This document shows, piece by piece, positions 1-57,981 of a stretch of 64,000 nucleotides of DNA. The notes beneath the pieces were generated by a model that saw only the letters and a list, made by a program, of their open reading frames with translations, was not told the DNA's origin and made no database searches. The DNA comes from Stramonita haemastoma (taxonomy: Eukaryota > Mollusca > Gastropoda > Neogastropoda > Muricidae), in NCBI GenBank assembly GCA_030674155.1, contig CM060320.1, forward strand, positions 13,687,020-13,751,019. The letters are read 5' to 3'. The first letter of the stretch is position 1. Every line of letters starts with the position of its first letter. The position numbers were made by a program, and so were the translations under genes.

Positions 1-1092
1 CAGTGGTGTGCCCCTGGTCAAGTCCTTCAGGGAGTTCTCACTGCATGAGACTACTTCCAATAAGGTCGGACATAATTAATACATGCGCTTTGCTTTTTTT
101 AAATCAAAATTTGTTGGGATTGGAAGATTAGGCAGTAAGTGAAATTAGTATCAGAAAACAGAGTTCTATTTGCATGAATTGGCCTTTAGTGTTCCCTTTC
201 TCAGTGAAATACTAAGTAATAGCTCAAGACTGAGTCCAAAAATATAAGGATTCTATAAGGGGGGGGGGGGGGGACTTGAATATGTGACACCCCCCCTTAA
301 AAGAATAAAAGAAAACTTACTAAGAACTTCATGTAAATCTTGAATGGTAAAAAAGAGAAATGACAATTTTGAAAAGGCTTCTTGTTTGAAAATCATTACC
401 TGTTTGAAAATGAATGATTTGTTGTGAATGGACATATAATATATGTTTTTTCATGCCTTTGGCACCTCTCCTTTTTGATGTCAAAGAGATAGGGAGGTCT
501 CCATCCCCCACACAAACATTCCAAGACCATGTCCACATTTTCAGTGCTGTTATCTTGCATGTATACAGTAGACATTAGCAGAAAGCCAGAGTAAACCTAT
601 TTCGTTTGAAAATTCCTCTCATCACATGTCATAATGGTGATTTACTCACTCATTGATCATGTGGGGATGCCAGGGGCCTGCAGCATAAATAGCATCCCCA
701 CCTTCTGTGCTAGGAATTTCCTTTTTTCTATCCCTCTTATGTTTCTGCCTTGTTCCTTTTCTTCCTGTCACCTCCTTGTCAATGTGCTGCCTTCTTGCTC
801 CATTCTCCTGCCTTTTATCCAGCAAGACTTAAAAGATAGCAATTCTTTTCCATGCCAATGTCTGACACAATGAGCCTGACCTGTCAGGCACTTAATGGCA
901 GTGCAACACACTTTTTGCTCATGACCAACAATAAAAGTTTCTATCAGAGCATTCAATAAAGAAGATTATCATTTAATAAAACAGACAACTGAGACATTGA
1001 TGAAACAAGTTTAATTTCAGTGCATAATTAGTTTTGCTTTAGGAAAAGAGTGTGAATCATACATAACCAAAAAAATATCCGTGCTATTGCAG
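1..1092. other. ANAPC1 5' intron sequence
   Basis: No exon is recognisable. There is a G run at about 259-273. Positions 880-950 (GGCACTTAATGGCAGTGC… TTTTTGCTCATG) match 55245-55315, so this is a dispersed repeat rather than coding sequence. Confidence 0.6.
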
Positions 1093-46684
<45,592 letters not shown>

Positions 46685-47064
46685 CAGTGCAGAAACCTCT
46701 AGTGAAGTCAAGGGACTCTTGTGCATTTACTGTTTCACTGAGAGATCATGAATACACAAGGAAATCAGTACCAGTGCAATGGCGTGACTAGACTGGAAGT
46801 GTTGTTACCTCATTTGGTTGGAAGAAAATCAAAGTTGTAAAATAGTCGAGGGCATTTCAGAATTGTGAATGGTCAAAGCAAACTGCTGACGTGTAAGAAA
46901 AAAGACTGAGGTTTTGTGCTTACATCACTGTTTTAGTTCACGGTTTGTGCAGTTTGAGGGTTTGGGTTTTTTTTATTTAATTTTTTTTTTTTTTGCAGTT
47001 TGAGTAACTATATAGAGTGCATGTCCATAGCTGCAGTAAATGATAAGGGAGAATTGATGGAAAA

Positions 47065-47340
47065 TGTGCAAGAACGGTTAAATGAAGTGTACGTTTCTGT
47101 TCAAATGTGGAAATTCATGGGAAGTATGTGTTCATTACCAGAGATATGAACTGTTGTTCAGGTATACACTGCATGGTGTGATACTAACATAAATTGTTCC
47201 ACAGCGTGTCACAATGGTTTTGATAAAGTGTGTGTTTCTTTTCAAGCATAGGGATTCATTTGAGGCATGTGCTCAGCACCAGAGATATAAACTTGTGCTA
47301 GTGTTTACTCTGCTTGGTGTGATACCACCAAATAAGTGGT
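47065..47340 (+). repeat. Diverged tandem duplication of about 120 bp in the ANAPC1 3' region
   Basis: AAGTGTACGTTTCTGTTCAA…ACCAGAGATATGAACT…GCATGGTGTGATAC is repeated as AAGTGTGTGTTTCTTTTCAA…ACCAGAGATATAAACT…GCTTGGTGTGATAC. Confidence 0.8.
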
Positions 47341-47390
47341 TCCAAATCAATGCAGCCTGTGACAGTGATACTTACTGATCAGGGACAATG

Positions 47391-47431
<41 letters not shown>

Positions 47432-47559
47432 AGCAGCATGGGGGTGCAGTATTAGTGCAGTATGAACACTGGGCAGCAAACTAGTTGACATTATCCATTT
47501 GTGTGACTTCCCTATGGTGAGGATGCGCTTACAGAGTGACCTAGCGTTGGAATTATGTA

Positions 47560-48250
47560 GATGATAGTATGAAAGAAAATAGGAGTGAGATGCTGGTATT
47601 GTACTGTTGATGTAGCTGTTTGCAGACATTGATCTGTCTGGGGACAAAATTGTATGAAGATAGTGTGAAAGAAGATCTGTATGTGGACTGTTTTGACCTG
47701 TGTTGATGACAAATGTTTGAATTTTGTGGATACAGTGTCAAAAAATGTCTGCAAGATACTGGGCTGAATAATGTATGTTGACAGTGTCATATTTATATGA
47801 AGACAGTGTGGAGGAATATATGTGATAAGATGCTTGATTGTGTATTGAAATACTGACCGTGTTGGAATGTTTTGGAGACAGTGTGGAAGACTAGGGTACT
47901 GGACCAAGGGATGTGTGTTGACAGTGTTGCTGCTGTGAAAAAAACAAGTGTTGAACAATATTTATCCTGGCATATTGGATTGTTTGTGTTTACACAGTGA
48001 TGGAATTTTTTTTTCAACATTGTGAAAGAACATCAGAAGGCCAAAACATGATCATGTGAAGTATGTTTAAGTGTTGGCATAGATGAAATTGTCTGCTTAG
48101 GTATAGTGTGGAAGAATATCAGTCATTAATGGTAAGATTCTGGACAGTGAGATGAATGTTGATATGCCAACAGTGGAAGGGTATTATTGATATTGGATAG
48201 TATGTATTTGTGAAAGCATTGAGAGTGCAGATTTTTCAGTAGGGTTGTTT
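47560..48250 (+). repeat. Degenerate GTTGACAGTGT-type tandem array
   Basis: Strings such as TGTGTTGACAGTGT, GAAGACAGTGTGGAGGAATA and GGAGACAGTGTGGAAGACTA recur every 60-80 bp with heavy divergence. Confidence 0.65.
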
Positions 48251-48869
48251 GAACACAGAGTGGCTGCATGTGAATCAAAATGACAACAGTGATTTTTGTG
48301 TGGTAAAGAAAAGTTGACCTAGTAAAGTTTCAGAAACAATGTGGCAGAGTCTGGATTTATGTTTGACAACTGATTGCAGGATTTGTATGCTGATGTCCTG
48401 AAATTAATTGTTGAGCAGATAGTGATGTAGTTATGGATTTGTAAGTTGATTGTAGTAGTCACTGACTGACCAATATTGACCTGCTGTCAGTCTTTAGAAT
48501 TGTATTGAGGCAGCCATGTAAGTTGAAGCATTTGATACCTAGCAGTAAGACACCTGATGATAATATTAGCAATGTGCAGAGATGGCATAACAGCCAGCAG
48601 TGTGACTTTATATGGCGATATTATGCATGTTGACATGTGCTACTGTTGAGTTGCAATATTATATTGAGATAATGGGTCACAGACTCCTGTTTCTGGAACT
48701 ACAGATGTCTTACGCTGTTGTGTCTTATGTTTTGGGGAATTTATTATTTTCTCCTGTGCTCTTTTCTTGTAGGTGTCAGTGTTCAGTTCTGCTTCCACAA
48801 TCTTTCCCAGTTTCCAAAATTTTGTTTGAAGCTCCTTAGACACCACAATGTGCAAATCCAGCACAGTTC

Positions 48870-49078
48870 AGTCCAGGACCCAGGCTAACATTAGTGCGCC
48901 CTTCCTTTTCTTTCCCTCCCAGTTTTCAACACAGTTATGTTCAGAAAGGCTCGGAGCTACCAAGTCCAAGCGTGGTCAGTTCCTGCAATAGTTAGCACTG
49001 GCTGGCTCCATCTAGGCTGGGATGGGATGGATAGCAGCTGAGAGGATCTGAAAGTGGGGGAAACTGACAGCCTTGACA
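48870..49078 (+). repeat. Dispersed repeat family F, copy 2
   Basis: CCAAGCGTGGTCAGTTCCTG…GGCTGGGATGGGATGGATAG…GTGGGGGAAACTGACAGC matches 24668 and 54440. Confidence 0.78.
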
Positions 49079-49989
49079 TAGAACATGAGTGTGACTAGAC
49101 ACTAAAACCAATACCCCAGCAAAAGAATATTGTTGTCTTATGTGCTTAGATGGGGACTGCTTGCAAACCTCTGATTGTGAGAAGTCATTGCAGCCAGCAT
49201 GCAGGTAAATGTGTTAGTTTCTGCCAGAACTTTTCCCTCATCCACTACGCCTTGGGTTCTAGTCTTTTGGATGAGATGATAAACCGATATATTGAGTGTA
49301 ACATGCATTCAGTGCTTGTAAAAGAACCCACAGCAACGAGTTATTTTTGGCAAAATTTGGTAGAAAAAAGTCTCTCATAGGAAAACAAATACACATCCAA
49401 ATGGGAATTAAAAAAAAATTAAATAAAATAAAGGGTGGCACTGCTCTTGTGGAGACATGCCCCCCCCCCCCCCCCCCCCCCCCCATGAATTTCACTCAGA
49501 GAAATCTGTTGTGACTGAAATAGGAGACACAGACACTACAATGCAATATGCCAGGGGTGGGTTGTTGAGAGATGATTTGATTATTTCTGTTCATCTTTTT
49601 TCTTTGCCTACAAGCCTGTTGAGCATGTTAAATGTGATGCCAGCTTGAAATTACGTCCTTGTGTAAGAAAAAACAATGTTCTGTTTTAAGTGTTTACATT
49701 TGCCTTTTTGGAAAAATTACCATCTGAACATGATAAATTCAATTGAAGGACAAGGAATGGTTTGTGTCACTTTGAAAGAAAGTGTGGATGAAAGAAAGTG
49801 TGGGTGACAGTGATGTTTTGAAGGAATGGAATTGTGTGTGTTCCATCCTCCCCCTGCCCAGCCTCCTTAACCCTCTGCATTCAGATTCTTTGAACACAAA
49901 TTACTCTTAGATTTCGCATTTCAACACAAAGTTGGGTCAGGCACACATGCTCACTGGCCTTTTCCTCCATCTAAGTACATAGTTAAAAA

Positions 49990-50574
49990 AGTTAAAGTCT
50001 GTCCCGAGCCTAAGGCTCATCAGGCCGGTGCTTATCCCGGTTTCTGTGGCGTTAAGCGACTGAGAGTCATAGACTCCCCTCTGGATAAGACGCCAGTCTA
50101 TCGCAGGGTTGCCGCCGCTGTAGTCTAGTGGTTAGGGCGTTGGACTCGTAATCTAAAGGTTGCGGGTTCGATCCCAGCTTTCGGCTATGGCGTTGTGCCC
50201 TTGGAAAAGGCACTTTACGGCTATTTTCTCACCCCACCCAGGTGTAAAAGGGGTACCAACCTTGTGTTGGGGTTAACCCTGCGATAGACTGGCGTCCTAT
50301 CCAGGGGGGAGTCTATGACTCTCAGTCGCTTAACGCCACAGAAACCGGGATAAGCACCGGCCTGATGAGCCTTATGGCTCGGGACAGACTTAACTTTAAC
50401 TATCGCAGGGTTAACCCCAACACAAGGTTGGTACCCTTTACACCTGGGTGGGGTGAGAAAATAGCCGTAAAGTGCCTTTTCCAAGGGCACAACGTCATAG
50501 CCGTAAGCTGGGATCGAACCCACAACCTTTAGATTATGAGTCCAACGCCCTAACCACTAGACTACAGCGGCGGC
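49990..50574 (-). mobile_element. SINE-C host copy, split by a second SINE-C
   Basis: Read on the - strand: tRNA-like head 50574-50413 (A-box TAGTCTAGTGG, GGGTTCGATCCC B-box), tail 50110-49990 (…GTTAAGCGCCACAG-type sequence, TCTGTCCCGAGCC-reversed). Its middle is interrupted at 50111-50399. The head's anticodon-like loop reads as a Thr-type tRNA relative. Confidence 0.9.
50111..50399 (+). mobile_element. SINE-C, full length, inserted in opposite orientation, 13-bp target-site duplication
   Basis: Head GCCGCCGCTGTAGTCTAGTG with B-box GGTTCGATCCC and an anticodon-like loop CTCGTAA, body to tail GGGACAGACTTAACTTTAAC. CTATCGCAGGGTT flanks it at 50098-50110 and 50400-50412. High identity to its host copy suggests both are young. 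Confidence 0.93.
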
Positions 50575-50884
50575 TTCTAAGTACATAAAGCAGCGATAAT
50601 TACTTCCAGACTCTCGCCACAGGCTTTGTGCATGTGGCCTGATAGAGCTTTGGCATGGGGTAGCAATCGGTGCAGGTCACTGCGTGATGAAAAATTACTG
50701 TGTGTAAATCCTGGCAAATCCCGGATCGGGGGGAGGGGGGCAATTATTCAATCCCAGCAAATCTCGGGTTGGGACTAAGAGGGTGAAGATCAGTTCCTTT
50801 ATTCATAGAAAGTGTGAACACCAAGATTGGAAGTCACTTCTTTCCAACCATAAAAAAACATACCAGGAATGCAGGCAGTTCACT

Positions 50885-50890
50885 TTTATT
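50885..50890 (-). terminator. MBIP poly(A) signal
   Basis: AATAAA on the - strand, 354 bp after the MBIP stop codon. It sets the probable mRNA end near 50865-50875. Confidence 0.6.
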
Positions 50891-51054
50891 TTCTCATAAA
50901 CACAAATCTACACAAAAATTGAAACGTTAACACTCTCCACCCTTCTCAGGAAATCATGCACTCCACCTATATTTACAGGGAACACACACTAACACGCATC
51001 ATCTGAAAAAATTCATGCATGCCAACTCTTTATACAACTCCATCTGGTCTTCAT

Positions 51055-51079
51055 TCATGGACACAAGCACACATAATTG

Positions 51080-51110
<31 letters not shown>

Positions 51111-51240
51111 TCTTTACAGAGCTCCATTTTATCTTTGTCATGGAATTCACACACACATACACACAAACTAAAAAAAACAAACTAGCATACATGCGCGCGT
51201 AGGCGCGTGCGCACACACACGCACACATATATATATACAA
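51055..51240. repeat. Scattered (CA)n in MBIP 3' UTR
   Basis: Interrupted CA repeats and GCGCGC/ATATAT runs between the MBIP stop codon and its poly(A) signal. Confidence 0.8.
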
Positions 51241-51243
51241 CTT

Positions 51244-51324
51244 CTAAGACAAATCACTTTTCAACCCCAGCTTTTCTTGTAGACTGTGCATTCTTTGGTC
51301 AATTTCCGAGATGTTGTCATACTC
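51244..51324 (-). CDS. MBIP: MBIP exon 8 (last, stop TAG)
   Basis: Acceptor ctgtttttcag; stop at 51246-51244. It encodes EYDNISEIDQRMHSLQEKLG LKSDLS, matching human NYSLAELDEKISALKQALLR, the C-terminal coiled coil. Confidence 0.93.
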   Translation of the reverse strand, partial: EYDNISEIDQRMHSLQEKLGLKSDLS

Positions 51325-54300
51325 CTGAAAAACAGAAAAGAAGAGTAATGGATTTTTTGTGTGTAAGTTATATACTGTGGCAACCTGAACGTATGCACTT
51401 TAAACTATCACAGGTTTTTTCTTTATTTCTTTCTATTTTTTTCCTTTGTTTGGCTCATGTTATGATAAAGGAAAGAATAATTAGAATATGAGTGAATATA
51501 GAGTAAAAAAAAAAATTTTTAATACATAGTTACACTCCTCATGGAGGAAAAAGGAATCTATCAACCAATGAAAATATCAAATGTAGAAAAAAAAATTATA
51601 TCAAAAAAACTTAATGCATAATCCAGACTTATTCAGTGCACTGAAAACTATTACAGTTTTGAAAGAAAGAGCAAGAAATGCAAATGATCTGCTAAAAAAA
51701 AAAGAATAAATGATGTAAGGAGACAAAGCTGTAAACAATGAACCAAATGGATAAATTTCATTCATCCTAAACCAAGGCTTGTAACTGAATCCAGTTACAG
51801 TTATGCTATCTACTAGCAAGAATACAGATGAATCAAAACTACATGGGGAACAGATAAAAAGAATATTCTGAAGAAAGTAAGTCCCTCCTTCATCCCCCCC
51901 CCCCCTCTTTTTTTTTAAATGTCTGTTAGCATCACTTTTGTTTATTACCTAACTAAAGCTATCAAGGCAACGTTATTTTGCTCAGATTTTTTTGTTTAAA
52001 CATTGTTTTCAAATTTAAAAAATCATACATAATATACATATAATAGAACAAGAAGCCAAAAGCTTATTATGTGCACAATGAAAATGAAGAGTTTAGCCTT
52101 TACATTTGACAGATGGTTGACTTAAACTTGTTAAAACTGTAGAAGTGATATTTTTTTAATTCATCTTTGGCAACAAACATTAGTGGTTAGGGAAGATTTT
52201 TTTTCTGGAGTTAACATCAGTACCAATTTCACTCCCCGGAAAGCCCTCCAGATGGGACTAAAAAACTGAGGTCCTGTGTGCAAGTGCAAGAAGAAACATC
52301 TTGAGCACATGTTAAAACCCATTCGACCTTTTCAGAAGAGTAGGGCACTGCATGCAGATAGGAATGGATAACAAAAGCTTGGAAAAAATGCATGCCCAGT
52401 GATACTGTGTTTAGCCTTCATTCCTGAAGTGGGAATGTGGCCAAGTTAGTGGTGGGCAAATGGTCACATATGCATGCAAAATCTCACTATTTGTATATCT
52501 CAGAGCTCTAGTAGAGAAACAAAAACAAAAAACAAGAAAAAATTACTACACTTGGATTTTGTTTTAAATGAAAAAGTAAGAACAAAATTTAATTTCTTTC
52601 ATAGGTTCAATCTCCTAATAAAGATTCGAAAATTTTACGCTCATTTTCAACATAAGGTAAAAGGGTAATGGTGTCCAATAACCTGTGTGGTCGTAGGGGA
52701 GCGAGGCATCAGAGACCTCAGTTTCTCTAGGTGCCAGCATGTTGAAGGTGGCACCCATCTCCTCTCCCTCGATGCTTTACCTTCCCTGACCTTAAAGAGG
52801 GCAGGTACCCATTTACAGTTGGGGGAACTGTACTACAGCCAAGGCACACAAATGGTCACCCATCCAATTGGCTGCTTAACATTGGCTGGGGGAAAGTGAG
52901 CGCTCTGACCACTGAGCTATCCCGTCAACATATACCTCATAAAACAGCTGACAAGGTCCTTTGAAAACAGCTTAAACAGAAAGCTATGAATAATACACTC
53001 ACTATTTTTAATTTGGTTGGAGGTAATGCTTCAGGTGGTGGCTCAGGTTTGGCAATCTTCCTGCGATTAACCTTGGGTTGAGGCATTTTCTGGAGGGAAA
53101 AAAAAGGAACATACATCAAATACTGGAACATGACATACTGATGCGCCATGTTTTTCAACAAACAGTTGTGTCTGCGCATTGGAAGTAACTGATTGGAAGT
53201 TACTGACAGGAAGCTACTATGTGCAATCGGTTGAGTGTTTGCTCCTTTTTATGACACAACATTGTCAGTTGTCTAGTTCTGATAAAAAAACACAAAAAAA
53301 CCTTGAGTGGCAAAACAGGTGCATCCGCAGGGCAGGGACTAAGTGCCGTGCCCAGCATGCCCGATCAGAGAATTGTGCCATGCATGCTGCCCACAGCTCT
53401 ACAGAGCTGGAATGTCTCCATCTCCAACGTGATTGTTTTTTCAATCCTATTAACCAAAGACATAATGTATGCACTTACTGCAAGCACACAAAAAAGCGCA
53501 AAGTGTTCCATGGTAAACCAAAAACACAAAAGCATAGTTTCCACATTGTTATCATTTTTCAATTCTGATGATTATTAAAAAAACTGACAAACCAGAACTT
53601 GTTCAATTGGTAAAACAAAAAATGCTTGACTATTGCAGAGCTTTGTTTTTCTTTATTCATACATTCATACCTGTTATTACAGTACAGCACCAGCCACACA
53701 CAAAGCATGAGCTACCCACCCCATTTTCAAAGTACTCTACAGCACCAGCCACACACAAAGCATGAGCTACCCACCCCATTTTCAAAGTACTCTGGTGACA
53801 ATCCACTGAGAAACAGTATGTTCTCCTCCACAGCCTTCAGACGACTGAACAGATCTGTCTTGTTGTCTGCACAGCAAAGAAAAACACGCTAGAAATGAAG
53901 ATATGGTGAGAAACATTTGGAGGTTATAACTGAATTATTGATTATAGACCACTTACAGCAATAGTCAATGTGGAAGTGTGCAGCCCTGGCAGCTTTCCCT
54001 ATGAAGAGCAAAACATCACAACTGCATCAATACCCATTCCCCCCACCCCCCCTCCCTGTCTGTCTGTGTGTCTTTCTCTTACAGAATGGCTTTATCTACA
54101 TTTTTCCAGGGAAAAATTCTTGTGGGTGGGATGTACATGCACTAAACATATGTCATCTTATATATCCTTGTTTTATCATATATGAAATTAATACAGCGCT
54201 AAAACTTTGTAAAAACAAATCTACTTGCTGGCATTATTTTACAAAACCAGGAGCAAGAGGGTTTATACACATGAGAAATATCCATTTGACAGATGCTAAG

Positions 54301-57300
54301 TGTAGTTAAGTGACAGGTGAGGTAGAAAATATCAGCCAGGAGCCTGATCACAAAAAAGCCAACTATAAAACATCAAAGATATGTTAACATTCACACATTT
54401 ACCTCTGACATACACAGACAACACACAAAAATACAACACATGTATCACAGCGCACAAATCAAACATCACTCAGTCAAAAGTGCTACATTTAGTGCACCAT
54501 TTCCTTTTATGTAGGCCAAGTGTGGTCAGTTCCTGCTATGAATAGCACCAGCTGGCCCAATCTAAGCTGGGATGGGACGGATTAATTAGCAGCTGAGAGG
54601 AGCTGAAGGTGGGGGAAACTGACAGCTGTGGTATGTATACACTTACCAAAAAAAAAAAAGTATACACTTACCAGTAGGGATGTTCAGATGTTCTTCAGCG
54701 TTTTTCAATCGTTCCTCCACAGACCTCTTGTAGGAAGAGGGAAAGCTTCTCCCTGCCTGGGGGCTGCCACTGTCTCTGTAGCGTGCCTGTATCTGGGGGC
54801 CCTGTGTGTTGACGATGCGTGTCACGCGCACATGACTGCTCCCTCCCACATGGCCGACATACACTGAGTCCACTCGAGCACAGCTGTTCTGTTCCTCACC
54901 ATCAACCTGAGCTGAAAGAGAAGACTAAAGAATTACACAAGTAATAATGAACTCATATCCATAGTCACATTAATGATAGCAAAACAGCACTTCTCAAAAG
55001 AAAATTTTATTGGTTCTTGCCTATGTAGATTGGTACTTAAGAAAGTTTTTTTCAACTAAGGTGAAATAAATTTTTTAAAACAAATACAATTCAGACAAAA
55101 TCAAATTTTCGGCAATCTCATCTTAAGTCTTACAAGCTAGTTCCATGAGTCTCTCTCAGCCAGCTAGAATCTAGGAGTAATTCGTATCTTTAACAGTTCT
55201 GACATCTACCCTATTTAATTTTAGGCCCACTGGAAGGAAAAGCCCTGGGCCTGACTTGCCAGGCACTTAAAGGCAGCGCAATCCATTTTTGCTCATATGA
55301 CACTCAACAACAGTTGCTGTCTGGATGTTTGGCAAAGAAGAAGAAGAAGCAGAAGCAGAAAAAGAAGAAGAAGAAGCAGTAGCAGAAAAAGAAGAAGAAG
55401 AAGCAGTAGCAGAAAAAGAAGAAGAAGCAGTAGCAGAAAAAGAAGAAGAAGCAGTAGCAGAAAAAGAAGAAGAAGCAGTAGCAGAAAAAGCAGACTAACT
55501 TGATGAAGGCAGGTCAAAGCAGAACTCCCTGATGTTGTTGTCGCTGATCTCCATCCTCTTGCTGGTCATGAAGGCTGTGATTCTTCGCTTTACCTGCACA
55601 CACACACCAGTGACTCAGCCCATGGATGGATACACAAAACTGGGGGGGGGGGGGGGGGGGGGGGGGGGGCATGGGAGCAGGAACAGAGGTAAGGGATCAG
55701 AACAGCTCAACACTAGAATATCAGACTAGTGATCTGAAGGGCATCCACTATCGTCGTCAAAACCCATCTATTTTTTCAGTTTCTGGAATAGTGTGTCAGA
55801 AACGGTCAGAAGTATGAGTGATGTAAAATTACCCTGCAAGGGTCTACAGCTTTACTAACAGAATACAACGGGTTATGAAGGGAGTTGATGAAACATATGC
55901 CATGATCTGTCATGTGTTCACTGTGTCATAGGGGGGGACGGATAGCCTAGTGGTCAGAATATTGCACTGGCAATTTGACGACCCGGGTTCCAGTCCGGTC
56001 GAGGAAATTTTTCTCCTGGAGTTAACATCAGTGCCGACTCCACTCTCCCCAAAAGTCCTTCGGGTGAGACTTTAAACCAAGGCCCCGTGTGCGAACGCAC
56101 GCAGAACATCTTGCGCACACGTTAAATCCTGTTCCACTTTTCGTAAGAGTAGGCCATCATGTGCCGGTGGGAACAGATGACAATATTTACAAAAACTGCA
56201 TACACACGGGGACCGGATGAAAAAAAGCACATGACTGCTTATTCTGTTATCCTCGATATAAAAGAATAAATAAATAAATAGTCGGCATATTCTTCTTGCT
56301 GTGACATCCTCAAGAAATGATCTATGGCTTAATTAAAAACAGGCCTGCATGTTTAAAAAAAAAGTCTACTACTCTTCAGACAGTCTGTGAAGCAGCTTTT
56401 AATCCAGACAGTTATTTATGTAACACTGAGGCTATGACAGACCTAATTCTTACTTCAATCAAGGAAAAAAATCAAAAGAACAGTTATACCCAAAGTCAGA
56501 AGCGTATGGGGAAACCGAACCTAAACAGGCTAAAGTCACCATGAGACCAGAGCAACCGGAGAGCCATGGAATGAGAGGCAATTTTTTCATTGCATGATGA
56601 TCGATGAGAATGAGGATGATGTAATGCTGCTGCTGTGGAGGTGCATGTGCTTTGAGACTACTCGACAGGGTTGTACTCTATGCTTACTATAATAATATAT
56701 CCTGGTGTCAACTGGGCCCGAGAACTACAGACACCTGCAGTGTTGGTCAGGTAATTTGAGCAACACTCTCAAACTCGCATCCAAAAAGTGGATGAAGCTC
56801 TACTGTGTGGTCCCAGTCCTCCCATTGAGCCTACAGCACACTCACTCTGGGTAGGAGCTGGCCGGAGCCCAAAAAATCCCTATGACTCTTATGGGAATCG
56901 AACCCATGACCTTCAAGTCCGGAATCCAAGGCGCTAACCACTGCACCATGGCGGCTAGATCTATCCTTTCTGTTTAAGCACACAATACAGAATTAAAGAT
57001 TTAAAAGTTATTAGGTAGTTAAAGATTCAGCACAAGGACATATATGATTTACCACCAAAAACAATCATACCTCTGATGGGGAAGCGCGAATTTGAACCAT
57101 ACTTTCATCTGTTGTAGTTCTTTTCATCTGCCCAGCATCTCTGATGCTTCACAAAAAAAGAAAGGACAAAAAAAATTAGAGGCAAAGGAAATAAGTGAAA
57201 CAAAAAAGATTTCACATTCAACGAAAACTCTCTCACCACCTTATACTTAGGATAATTCATAAACCCACAACTGGAAAATTTTCATAAATATATTATGACA

Positions 57301-57751
57301 ATACAATCTGCAATTTTAGCTAACAGTTCATTATATAGCAGGCACTCTTGTTTTCAATCACAGACCCAAATCTTATTATGCTAAATCAGATTTGGGTAAA
57401 TATTTTTTATTGTATGTAATGAGTGGACTCAATGAATCCTAATTCTTAACCACAGACTTACAATGAGCTAATCTACAGGGCTTTCTTACCATCATTATTT
57501 GGTGGCTGCTATAGTGTTTGACTAAATCAGATTCACACACCAAGAATTTAGAAAGCACCATCAGCATTACTTATAAGGGAAAGGGTTGAAAAATTTAAAG
57601 TGACTAGAAGTATTGTCATAAGTCAAGTCTAAACATCCTGCGACATTAAAAAAAAGAGAACAAACCCATATACCATTTAGCACTTGACAATACATTCTGT
57701 TTCAAGAGTGCATCTTTAACCAAAAACTGAAATTGTACATTACAATACATA

Positions 57752-57787
<36 letters not shown>

Positions 57788-57892
57788 CATTATCATATGG
57801 ACCAACTTCTACCTGCACAGCACTACTGACTGAAAAAAAAAATCTCAATAACTAAATAAACAACAGAAATAAACCAGTTCTAGAGATCAAAT

Positions 57893-57981
<89 letters not shown>

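Larger units (their letters stand above)
46685..49900 (+). other. ANAPC1 3' UTR/downstream region; polyadenylation site not resolved
   Basis: No further coding exon is seen. The first clear AATAAA motifs on the + strand are at 49422-49432, inside a dispersed repeat, so the mRNA 3' end is uncertain. (GT)n lies at 47394-47422. Confidence 0.5.

Noticed and set aside
47512..47958. 148-residue - strand frame
   Set aside because: Low-complexity translation of the degenerate GTTGACAGTGT array, with no homology or splice structure.
50111..50182. Possible functional tRNA gene
   Set aside because: The acceptor arm pairs poorly, the sequence continues into a SINE body and tail, and the same head recurs as SINE copies.
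55293..55517. Leu-rich and Arg/Ser-rich frames (RS-domain-like)
   Set aside because: They are the two translations of a GAA/GCA minisatellite next to MBIP exon 3.
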